From Wuchereria bancrofti (lineage: Eukaryota; Nematoda; Chromadorea; Rhabditida; Onchocercidae), in contig SSBO01000001.1 in assembly GCA_005281725.1 (NCBI GenBank), positions 3,828,399 through 3,892,398 on the forward strand: a stretch of DNA of 64,000 nt, read 5' to 3'. Each line of letters opens with the position of its first letter. Position 1 is the stretch's first letter. The position numbers were made by a program, and so were the translations under genes. The notes under the pieces are model-generated. The model did no database searches and was not told the DNA's origin. It saw nothing but the letters and a program-made list of their open reading frames with translations. Shown here one piece after another: positions 50,443 through 64,000 of this stretch.

Positions 50443-52238
50443 ATGACGTCGCAGTATTTCAGTGCACCGGGTGGTGGCGGTGGTGCTGCACCGGGGACAA
50501 TATCTGCATACTTCGCGGCACCAGGAGTAAAACCCAGTGTTGGCGGCGGTGGTGGTGGTGGTGGTATAGGTTTTGGAGGCGGAGGTGGTGGTACAACGTC
50601 CGCTTATTTCGCTGCACCAGGGTCGGGAGGAGGAGGTGGATATGTTTCGGCGTATTTTTCACCGACTACACCTGGAAGTTTGGGAGGAGGGGGCGGAGGC
50701 TCACCCACAGGTGACTTTTTTCGTCAAAGCATAATATTAAAATAATATTTTTTGAGTAAGTATTGGGAAATACAAATTAAAATTATTAGTTTTCTGAATG
50801 TATTCAGTTAAAGCAGAACAATTCTTGGTTTTTAAACAAATTGAAAAAGACGTGACATAGCGGTATATCTAAGAGAAATAATTGGTAAGTGTTCAGCTTA
50901 TACAGACTGAATTTTCGAAAAAAGAAGAAAATCAAAATGGCATCCAATTTATTTCGATACGCACAGAATAACGGGTAAATAAGCACAGAATAACGGGTAA
51001 ATGTAAATGAGACTTTGGCACTGATGGATTATATATATATAATCCATATGTAGATCTTTAATGTTGCTTTTAGTTCTTGAGCTGGTTACGTTATAAATGA
51101 TAGTTGAAGAAATCTTTGTTAAGATAATTGACAAATACTAATTAAAAGTTTTGCAGTTGATGCGATAGATTCTACGAAAACAGCTATTGGAGATCCAACA
51201 AGAACTGCTATTGGCGCTTTAGATCCAACAAAAACTGCTATCGGTGCTGTGGATCCCACTCGAACTGCTATCGGTGTTGTCGATCCAACAAAAACTGCTA
51301 TCGGTGCTGTGGATCCCACTCGAACTGCTATCGGTGTTGTCGACCCAACAAAAACTGCTATCGGTGCTGTGGATCCCACTCGAACTGCTATCGGTGTTGT
51401 CGATCCAACAAAAACTGCTATCGGTGCTGTGGATCCCACTCGAACTGCTATCGGTGTTGTCGATCCAACAAAAACTGCTATCGGTGCTGTGGATCTCACT
51501 CGAACTGCTATTGGTGCTGTGGATCCCACCAGAACTGCCATTGGTGCGGTAGATCCGACAAAGACTGCAATTGGATCTCCGACTGGAGATTTCACAAAAA
51601 CAGCTATTGGAGCGCCGGCTGATTTAACAAAAACTGCTGTTGGAGCTGCTCCAGGTAATATATGTCAAACAACAAATTAACTTTAATTTGATTGCTTTAA
51701 AAGCTTTTGAAGATTTAAGTGATTTTATTTGTAAGATTTAAATTCAGTGTTTGTTTGAGTTAACATATTAACAAGTGCTTCAAAAAAAGTTTAATAATGG
51801 AAAGATTTCAGCACCAGCGGGAGGAGGAGGATATTCGCCAACAGCTCCAGGTGGTGGTGGAGCTACGTCCGCTTACTTTGGTGTTGGTGGAGGTTGTTGT
51901 CCATTGTTCCTTTTTGACTGAACTCCTTTTAAATTTCGTATTTCTTATCTGCCAACTCCAACAATGAGCTCAAATTTCAAAAATTTCGATCCGGAAAATT
52001 TTTTTATAATTTAAATCTGGGATTAATGAAGCATCCTATATTTACAGGTGGTAGTGGTGGAGGTTATACCTCCGCCTACTTCGGTGTTGGCGCTGGTGGC
52101 GGCGGTGGTGCTAAGCCAGTTGGTGGTGGTGCTAGCGGCAGTGCTGCGAGCCCAGGTGTATCGGCATACTTTGCACCATCAGGCGGCGGAGCCGGCAGTA
52201 CCCCAGGGGCTACTTCAGCCTATTTCTCTGTCCGATAG
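50443..52238 (+). CDS. Low-complexity repeat protein: glycine-rich SAYF modules around a TAIG decapeptide array
   Basis: Not recognised; no function proposed. Four exons join cleanly, all at phase-1 introns: 50443-50711, about 51155-51654, about 51811-51893 and 52049-52238. Exon 1 starts MTSQYFSAPGGGGG and repeats a module of T/I/V-SAYF-A/S followed by glycine runs. Exon 2 is an array of about sixteen units of the type DPTKTAIG or DPTRTAIG, with K and R alternating. Exons 3 and 4 return to glycine-rich SAYF modules (TSAYFGVGG, TSAYFGVGAGG, VSAYFAPSGG) and end ATSAYFSVR with a TAG at 52236-52238. I count eight SAYF/SQYF modules. No signal peptide, membrane helix or cysteine was seen in the joined frame, arguing against a cuticle collagen or classical secreted protein. 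Consistent phasing across four exons and a single stop support a real gene. ATG 50443 is preferred because it lies just before the first module. Confidence 0.75.
50961..51002 (+). repeat. 22-bp direct repeat in an intron of the SAYF/TAIG gene
   Basis: GCACAGAATAACGGGTAAAT occurs at 50961-50980 and again at 50983-51002, separated by AA. It lies 20 bases before a perfect 24-base AT-rich palindrome at 51024-51047 (ATGGATT, alternating AT, AATCCAT). Both are intronic. Confidence 0.9.
51166..51650 (+). repeat. Coding minisatellite, 30-bp units in a 60-bp higher-order repeat
   Basis: Units of 30 bases encode ten residues ending TAIG. From about 51241 to 51480 pairs of units form a 60-base period (one K-type unit with codons ACAAAA, one R-type unit with ACTCGA) that repeats four times almost without change; one T-to-C difference is seen at 51344. 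Flanking units at both ends are more diverged (DLTR, DFTK, ADLTK). Sharp identity in the centre with decay at the edges suggests recent unequal exchange or slippage. Confidence 0.92.
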
Positions 52239-53362
52239 CGCAATTACCAAATGTTCACAGGGGAATTTAGATTTGTATGTGCCGCACTGAATGCAACTTC
52301 TATTGCCAGTTCCAATCACAGTCATATGACCATCCACTCAGGAATTCACATTCAAAAAATGCTTCTGTCCTACATTTCGAAGATTTCCCTAATCAACATA
52401 TTCATAGTCTGCTTACTCCTGTGTGCATTATATATATAGCCTAGCCATCCGCTTATATCGCATTTCTATTACCCGTGTATGGAAAGTCTGCGGAAAGAAT
52501 AAAACATGCTTAATACTTAGTCGTTGAATGGGAATTATCAAGACATATATATTATCTGATCTACGGATGGTGGATGAGGTATATGCCGCTGAGAAGATCG
52601 ATACTCCTCTGAGCTAGGCTCAATACACAACCGTCAAACTGAATGAAATTGACTGCAGAAAGTTCCATATTCTTAGCACACATCGTAAAAATAGTCCAAA
52701 AGTCTATAGCAAGCGAAAAAAACTGAAGTCACGCTAATCTCCCCACGAGCTTCTTTTCTCTCCATATGAATTACTGACTGATGGATATCCTTAATTTTTC
52801 TCGAAAAAAATGGTGGACTGTTCTCAAAGATCCCAGAGAATAAGAACTGGAGAAGTATGAAATCTGGCAGATGTGTCTTCTCATTATCTGGAAATCACCG
52901 TTGCAGATCTGGGGATCTGCAATGAAATTTATCAACGTGATTTTCCTAACTCCAAACCGTAAAATTGCATTATGAAAAAAGTCAATAGAAGGTCAATTTA
53001 TAGGAAATAAGCAGCACTATAAAAAAAGTCTGACAATGAGATTTTTTTATAAAATGAGATTCTTTTTGCAGTGAAGAACATAACAGGATATTGCAAAAGC
53101 AGAATTGGGAAAATAAGACAAGTACAATACTCTGAAGTAAGAAATTAGATGTTTCCTACAAAATTAAGAAAGAGCATACAAGTGAGGTAAGTGAATGCAA
53201 GACTTCCACGAAGACAAGTACAAAAACTATACAGCAGTAAAAAGCAAATTTATATAAAAACTATGAGTTAACAAAAAACTGGAATGATATATAACAAGTG
53301 AAGAAAGCATTGCATTAATCTGAAGCCATATATCGGATATAGAAAATCAACGGCAAAAGGTT
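52239..53362. other. Intergenic between convergent genes, nothing recognised
   Basis: This 1.1 kb separates the 3' ends of the SAYF/TAIG gene (plus) and UNG (minus). AATAAA at about 52498-52503 is a candidate polyadenylation signal for the plus-strand gene. No coding block or repeat array was seen. Confidence 0.5.
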
Positions 53363-55048
53363 TCAGAATGCACCCCAATCAACAACCGGTTGTCCAAGTT
53401 TCATCAGAGCTTCGTTGGTTCTCGAAAAACATTTGCAACCCAAAAACATGCGTGCACTTAGTGGAGATGGATGTGCAGTCTAGAAAAATTTGTGAATTCC
53501 AGATTGTTTCCAAGCCTGATCAATTTGACACATTTCAGACAAATATGGTTGAAAAATAATCACCTTGATAATAATGTGCTTTTTTTTGTCAATTATATAT
53601 TCCTTCTTGTGAGCGAATCCCCCCCAAAGCAAAAAGACGATTCCTTTACATTCACGTGAAATGATTCGAATTACTTCATCAGTGAACTTTTGCCACCCAA
53701 TATGATTATGCGAATTTGGTCGATGAGCTCTAAACATTTTTACAATTAAATAATCAGGATAACAAAAGAAAAAATGCATTCTATATAAACTTATATAAAA
53801 TTTACGTATTTTATATAGGTTTCACTCAGATAATTCATTTTAGCCACTCATTGTGATTTACTTAGTAGATCACCTGACTGGAGCTTAACAGATATAAATT
53901 TTATAAATAGATGATTGCAATATCAATTCATTTGTTAGCTAACTTGTCGATGATTTCATTTGCCATTTATGACTGTTTACTCAATATCATTAACATTACT
54001 TACTCAACAGTCAGCGTTGTGTTCAACATAAAGACACCCTGGTGAGCCCAAGACTCGAGACAGCCGTGGGCAGGAACTTTGAAATTTGGTATGTCCGTCT
54101 TCAGTTCCTTAAATATCGTAAATAAGGCATATACAATTAAAAATAAAGCAAAATATCACGAATTTCAAATGACTAACTTTGTAGATATTTATAAGTGAGG
54201 GTGGAAGTCTGACACCTTTACAAACTGAGAAGCACAGTCCATGTGCCTGAAACTTAGCTGCATGAATTATTCTAAATGCATGCTGGAATTTGAAATTGTT
54301 GCGGAATTATAAAATACCTGGTTTTCGCCATGATAGGGGTCTTGACCTATAAGCACAACGCGAATTTGCTGCAGCGGAGTGAGGTTAAAAGCGTTAAAAA
54401 TTTGATGTTGCGGTGGATAAATTTTCACTCCCTGAATGCAAGCAATTCAGGAAAACTTTCAAAAAAGGAAATAAACGGGAAACAATTCCAAACTCATCTT
54501 TCATTCAACCTTTAAAACCTTTAAGTGGTAAAAGTTGACATTTCTCGCAACAACCAACATTTTAAGATTACCTTTTCCTTTTCCATTATCAAAAATTTAA
54601 CAATTTTATCCATATATTCCTTTTGAAACTCAACCAAAAGCACTTTTCGCCAATTAGTATCTTCAACCAGGTTTTTTAGATACTCTACTGATCCTTGTGG
54701 CGTAGGCGTAACATCTTTTCCTGACGCTGAATAATTTTCAGAAGTGCCATTTATTTTTAAATTTTTAGCAAAAATACCTGGAGTCGGCAGCATGCACAAA
54801 TACAGTTGCTGTAATAAAATATTAAAAAAGTTGTTACAAAATATCAATAGTTTACCTTATTACCATCCAGACGACAAACAGTAAACATATAACAAACCTA
54901 AGTTATCTTTCCCCTCAACAAATGAAATCTTTGCTGCAGTTTCTTTTTTCAAGGGAACTTCCTTCCGTTTGAGCCATGACATAAGACTACTGCACTTCGT
55001 TGACACTCCCAATGATACTGCTCTGGCAGTGGAAGACGTCCTATTCAT
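53363..55048 (-). CDS. UNG: Uracil-DNA glycosylase (family 1)
   Basis: Base-excision-repair enzyme that removes uracil from DNA. The ATG at 55048 opens a basic N-terminal exon ([17 protein letters not shown]) that could serve targeting. Later exons read [20 protein letters not shown] (about 54665-54600), then [14 protein letters not shown] (54360-54320), which contains the water-activating loop GQDPYHG with the catalytic Asp. [20 protein letters not shown] (54245-54185), [11 protein letters not shown] (about 54050-54020), [18 protein letters not shown] (53730-53670) and [14 protein letters not shown] (53650-53610) follow. The final exon, after TTTTTCTAG near 53486, contains [20 protein letters not shown], with the DNA-intercalating HPSPLS loop, and ends VVDWGAF with TGA at 53365-53363. 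All catalytic motifs are intact. Length near 290 residues matches nuclear/mitochondrial UNG. It lies 0.64 kb downstream of INO80E on the same strand. Confidence 0.93.
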
Positions 55049-55686
55049 TGAAACTTATATTTCTATAAATGATTATTTATAGAAACAGTAATTCAGGAAC
55101 ACCTGTAAAGAGAAACGATATCCGCAAAAGCTGTAGCAACACTAGTCATCATGTATCATGACCAGAATTATCTCAAGTTACTAATCAACCGAAAAACACC
55201 AAATATTTTTACTCGCAGCACGTGAATTTTCAACATATTAAATCCTTAAAAGTGAACAACGCAAAGATCGAATTCCCGTATGTTGTATATCAACATTACA
55301 TATGCATCACAACAGAGACTGCTTGAATCTTTATGTCCCATAAATAAACAAAATACGAAAGAATTAAGAATCAAGATTAGCCCATCCTCAGCACTCGAAT
55401 TTTTGAACTTCATTACTAAAAATAGCAGAAAATGAAGAAAAGTCTTCCTATCGAAATCATATCAAATGAAAATTGTATTAACGGAATATTACGGAATGCA
55501 TAATTCCAGGGAAAGTATCACAGCATCAAAGTCAAAATTTCTATCACTAGCTTTTACTAACTTAAAAACTAAAAAACCAAAATTTTTTTATTTAATACCA
55601 TTATACTCAGGCATATGCAAACTGAATGAGACCCAGTAGCAAAAATTTCAAAAAATTCAATAAAACCGATAGTCTGGGAAAGCATA

Positions 55687-57871
55687 TCATCGAGACGAAG
55701 TAAATGTAGATGACGAGAATTGAACGCTTCGATTTTCTTCAAAAAATGCATTTTCAGTTGCTGGAGGACCGATCACAGTTTCTTCTCTTTTGATATTTCG
55801 TTCTGATGAACAGCATATTGGAACCGAAACAGCAGCACGCTGTTCCCCAGTGCCCGTTTCCGAAGAAGAACAGACCGGAACACCGATACAGGAAGTTGCT
55901 TCTAAATTAATTACAAATTTTCTGCAAAAAGACTTTGCCTTTTAATTAATGCCACAAAATGTTTAAAGCTAAAAAAATGTTTTTCAACAAAAGGGAACCT
56001 GTAGGTTGCAGTGGTAACCGGTGCTGTTCAGATGGCTGCTCTAACGATTGTTTTTGTACCTGCTGTTGTTGTTCCATCACTGAGATCTTCGTTGCATCTG
56101 AATCTATACAACTGGTATTATTTGCTCCTTTAGCTCTCGCATTCGTTGAACGACGCCTTGAAGCAGGAGGACGAGATTTCCTGAAAATATCAGCAGAGTG
56201 AATCTTCAAATCCATTGCCACAAATAATGACTTTTAATAAAATAAAATTTATGTAGAGAATGGAAAGTTAGAAATTGCCTTTATTAATATCCATCCATTC
56301 CTTAACGATTTGAGGCCTAAATCAGAAAAATGAGCAGACTGAAATCTCGGCATAATTTCTCGTGCCCCTGACAAATTTTTAAAAGTGATTTAATACTTCA
56401 TATTCATGCAATATTACAAACAGATTACTTTTTGGGTGGCACCTTTTCCTCGACAGTTTTCACAGATGAATCCGACTCATCCGATGAATCACTTAGTTTC
56501 TCGTACAGCAGCAAGCGATCCAATAAGAAGTTTTTATCCCGTGAGAGCTTCAACAATTTTCTTTGCAAGTTTCGCAGTTCTTCCTGATAACATTCATTCT
56601 CCTAAAATAGTCCTGCTTTTTAAAAAAGGATGGGATCTAAGGAACAAAATCGATACCTCATTACGGAAACAACGGATGCGCTACAACATCGAGATTCCTT
56701 TTTAAAACTAACTTTATAAACATTTAATGCTTTGTATATATATAATATTATATTAATATAATATAGCACCTAAGAACTTTCGTTAGAAGTACTTCCTTTA
56801 AGAACTTACATAAACGAGAAATTTGAAGCGATGCTTCAGCTCCCTGTATTCTTCTTTTGCTGTCACTGGTCTCTGCTGCACATCCTCCTCTTCCTCGTCA
56901 CCATCATCACGTTGTTGTATAAAATGTTTCTTTAATTGTTTCTGCAGTGAGAACTGTACATATCCATGCTGTGACTGTTGTATCTGCTGTTTCTGTTGAA
57001 CGATTTGCGGCTGATGTGGAAAATTTTGTTGTTGTTGCGGTTGTTGCAACACCTGAAACTGCTGTTGCTGCAATGTCACTTGGGTTTGCTGACAATGCAG
57101 CATTTGCTGTTGCTGTTGCAGTAGAGAATTCTGATGCTGGCTTTGCTGATTTATTGTTGCCGATTGTTTCAAGCATTTTTGTTGCTGCTGTTGATGTTGC
57201 TGTATGCGAGAAGGCGGCAAAATATGCTGTTGACGAGCTTGGTGCAGCTGTAGATTGTGATACATTTGTTGTGAAGAAACATCGCATATGATCGGCTGTT
57301 GTCGATGAACATTATCGTATTCTCCATCAAAATTCGTGTTCGTTGTGCACCGGAGATGTTCCGCATGTGAGCTAGCACCTGTTGTGAATGATACAGAATG
57401 TTGTCGTTGAAAGTGAGGAACTGTACCAATTGCATTAGAGGAGGTTTGCACAGGAGAAGGTGCGTTAACTCGAGTCGATGAGAGCGCAGATGGGTTTGAT
57501 AAAGATTGTGGCGGACATGAAGCAGTGCCTCTCAACTGTACGGAACACTGACCTCCATTCGTTGACTGAACGGAAAGAGAAGAAGGGGACGGAATTGCCG
57601 AAGAGTGAGTATGCGGTGTGGATGTTGTTCTTGAAGGTACAGGCGAGGATACGCAGTTCAGAGCGCTTGTTACTTGTCCAGTTGAGATGTAGCAACTTTG
57701 GTTCTGAACTGATTGCGGTTGTCCAATTACATGACCAACTGAGGGTAGCGGCTGCTGAGTAGTTACTAGAAAGGTTAGTTGTTGCTGCTGTGCGGTTACA
57801 GCATTAGTTTGCTGACAACCTCCCAATGATCTACCGTCAGTCAGCTGTTGTTGCTGTTCAGATTCTAGCAT
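55687..57871 (-). CDS. INO80E: INO80 complex subunit E with long glutamine-rich N-terminus
   Basis: Accessory subunit of the INO80 chromatin remodeller. The ATG at 57871 follows a good acceptor (TTATTTTCAG) and starts [16 protein letters not shown]. Residues 1 to about 335 are Ser/Thr/Pro- and then Gln-rich, with runs of four to five Q. An acidic patch (DGDEEEEDV) then precedes the conserved domain: [15 protein letters not shown] (about 56855-56812) continuing across an intron into [20 protein letters not shown] and [16 protein letters not shown] (56602-56495). This closely matches the INO80E coiled-coil core of vertebrates. A serine/acidic stretch ([10 protein letters not shown]) and a basic block ([14 protein letters not shown]) follow. 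The last exon ends STFTSSR with TGA at 55689-55687. The vertebrate protein starts almost directly at the core, so the N-terminal extension of about 330 residues is unusual. Exon joins in the C-terminal part are approximate. Confidence 0.82.
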
Positions 57872-59802
57872 AACCCCTGAAAATAACCTGTATTACCCGT
57901 CTTAGTGGGATTACCCAAACTCAACTCAATTTTACAATTTCAAACAACTGTCAAGAAACGTTGAAATCTGGTAAGTGCAAATAGAACAGATAGACACCGT
58001 GAAATCTCTATAAGCACTGTGTACTCGTTCTTACCATTGAAAGTGAAACATAACAAGGCAACTAAAATGTAATCATTTGGAGAATTACAAGAGTTGAAGA
58101 GATCTCACAAGTTACTTCTCAGGGGAATTGAAAAAACTTTCCAAACATTTGTCATGTAAAAGCATAATACAAAGGAAGCAAGAGAGACCCAAATACACGA
58201 CCCAATTTACTTCCAATTACTTAAAAAAAAAAAAAAAAAAAAATAAGCAAAACCCATTTGTCAAACGTTTCTTTAGCCACATGCGACCATGAAATACCGG
58301 TCTGTCTCTAGCAAACCAGGAAGAGAGGGACTTTCGTAGTCGTAAGGCGGTGCTGTGGCGAGGTGGAGATAAGTTATGGCAGTTGCTTGCAGGCTTTGAA
58401 GTTTTGAAGTCGGATTTCTTGCAAAATGTGAGGCTAAAGAAGATCCAGAGGTGGCACTATTTGTTGGAAAAACATCGTAGTATAAATACGTTGCGGCACG
58501 CAGCTTTCAATTAAAGTCTCAAATATCCCATTAACTTCATGTTTTCATTTTTTAACTTTATAAAAAGGATATATTAGGAAAAATATATTAGTATTCATAT
58601 AATTCTGATGACCACCTCTGTTTTACCCTTGGTTCTACCGTGGTACACTAATATATATTATGAATAAATTGGATTCTGACTTAGGTTATGGTGAATCAGT
58701 GTTCAAAATGGTTATGTCATCATTAAAATGCTATTGCATGCAGTGAAAATAACTCAGAAAAAAAACTGAGTTGGGCAAATTGTTATTTGCTCTGGTCACG
58801 AGATCAGGTGTTTCGGTAATTCGTGTAGTGACTTAGCTCGTGTCCAACTTACCTTTCCCCATCTTTCTGGATTCCCAGTGATTGACAGATTAACTTTCTC
58901 ACTATCATTCCTTGTGTTCATTAATTCCACCGTAAATTTCAGGTAATTTTCAGGTTTTCGGTCCATTTTTTCCAGATATTCCCGAAAAACAAAGCAAACA
59001 GTTAAAATACACTGCATATAACTTTAGACAAAAGGTTGTATAACAGAAATCTAAATCCCAGTAAAAGAAGTCACTACTCTAAGCTTGTCGAGAAATGCCG
59101 CATTCCAGTCACTCTCGGGAAGTTTTGTTTCATCATCTCACAACTTATAGCCGAAGAAAAATAGCTCACTTTTCACAATAGCAAGATCTGCCGGCCTTGA
59201 AATACCCATTGGCCCATTGAAAGCAGACTGAATTGCGTGATAGAAGCAGAGAGAGACTGGATACCCTAATGGGTGCGGTGGATGGCTTCAGGGTGGGTAG
59301 ACAGTAATGGGACAGTTCATAGAGTAAATGTTTGTTAGCAGTTCTTATTTGTTCCAGCAGTATGTTTTCCGAATTAGTGCTGAACCGAAACGTTAACTTT
59401 GTAAGATGTTGGTCTCTGTGATAAGTGTAAAGCATTATTATCACAGCTGGTAAGTGTAAGGCATTGTTACTGGCAGTAGTATTAGTCTTAGTACGCTCTT
59501 CAAATAGTTTTTTGAAGGAAGTGTTTTGAAGACACAATCTGCGGTGCTTGCAAATTAAACAAAATCGAGAGAGGCATTATTTCTGGAAGAACGTCAAGTT
59601 CATCAACTGTTTTGCGATCTTTGTTTTGTTCCTTAGTGGGTGACTAAGACAGTGATTCATAATTATATATTTACCTTAATCAGCAAATCAACACTCGCTT
59701 TCTTCATAGGATTTTCGCTTTTTTTTTACTTTTTTCATAATCAGTTTTGTTCATGATGTATGTTGCAGTATTTCTGTCCTCTGTGTTACAGTTTTAGAAG
59801 GA
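57872..59802. other. Divergent intergenic region between INO80E and RPB2
   Basis: This 1.9 kb holds both promoters. At 59017-58851 on the minus strand, a block reading DRKPENYLKFTVELMNTRND ends at a textbook donor (GGGGAAAG then GTAAGT). It cannot be joined in frame to the INO80E exon at 57871, so it may be a leader exon or chance. A poly-A tract lies at about 58224-58242. The stretch 58300-58480 is less AT-rich than its surroundings but shows no coding signal. Confidence 0.4.
59776..59802 (+). promoter_or_regulatory. Probable splice-leader acceptor of RPB2
   Basis: A pyrimidine-rich run ending GTTACAGTTTTAG has its AG at 59796-59797, only five bases before the RPB2 ATG. No upstream coding exon is needed because the N-terminus at 59803 is complete. 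In nematodes such a short leader after an acceptor usually marks trans-splicing. Confidence 0.5.

Positions 59803-64000
<4,198 letters not shown>

Noticed and set aside
51119..51595. 158-codon minus-strand frame and a third plus-strand frame across the TAIG array
   Set aside because: The repeat unit is a multiple of three and happens to lack stops in these frames. Only the DPTKTAIG frame continues through phase-matched splice sites on both sides.
56947..57291. Valine/alanine-rich plus-strand frame
   Set aside because: It is the complement of the CAG/CAA-rich INO80E exon; glutamine repeats create such antisense frames.
57169..57695. Other minus-strand frames over the Q-rich region
   Set aside because: They overlap the 357-codon INO80E frame in other phases and have no splice or family support.
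58796..59017. Minus-strand block ending in a perfect splice donor, as first coding exon of INO80E
   Set aside because: Joining it to the exon at 57871 gives an immediate stop (GGG TTA TGC TAG). Kept only as a possible leader exon.

Overview
The window is nuclear DNA of a nematode, most likely a filarial (onchocercid) worm. It is strongly AT-rich. Its genes are broken into many small exons by introns of roughly 100-500 bp with the nematode acceptor consensus (T-rich, then TTTCAG). Coding blocks match conserved animal proteins. Clade is inferred from style and content; no species marker was found. All products were assigned by reading translated exon blocks and motifs, without database searches, so exon borders are approximate unless given.

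Layout. (1) 292-9485, minus: SLC9C-type Na+/H+ exchanger with a voltage-sensor-like block and a cyclic-nucleotide-binding-like block. (2) 9815-19863, plus: TUT4/TUT7-type terminal uridylyltransferase, divergent from gene 1 across about 330 bp. (3) 22545-29176, plus: HIRA histone chaperone. (4) 29844-30568, plus: MOCS2A, small subunit of molybdopterin synthase. (5) 32201-34755, minus: SLC35A nucleotide-sugar transporter. (6) 36693-39431, minus: BMP-type receptor-regulated SMAD. (7) 40193-46421, plus: VPS53 of the GARP/EARP tethering complexes. (8) 47320-49911, plus: a protein with four KH-like repeats, mostly degenerate. (9) 50443-52238, plus: an unrecognised low-complexity protein built from glycine-rich SAYF modules around a tandem TAIG decapeptide array. 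(10) 53363-55048, minus: uracil-DNA glycosylase. (11) 55687-57871, minus: INO80E with a long glutamine-rich N-terminus. (12) 59803 to the window end, plus: RPB2, second largest subunit of RNA polymerase II, cut by the window edge.

Most genes are unrelated housekeeping or signalling genes, so the region is ordinary euchromatin and not a functional cluster. Several are nuclear or chromatin proteins (HIRA, INO80E, UNG, RPB2), but nothing shows co-regulation. Same-strand runs with spacings of 0.5-0.9 kb (HIRA/MOCS2A; VPS53/KH/SAYF; INO80E/UNG) could be nematode operons, though the gaps exceed the classic 100 bp.

The least explained element is the SAYF/TAIG repeat gene. Other points of interest are the SLC9C exchanger in a nematode, the uridylyltransferase with an eroded N-terminal catalytic domain and an apparent frame break, the four-KH protein, and the glutamine-rich INO80E.
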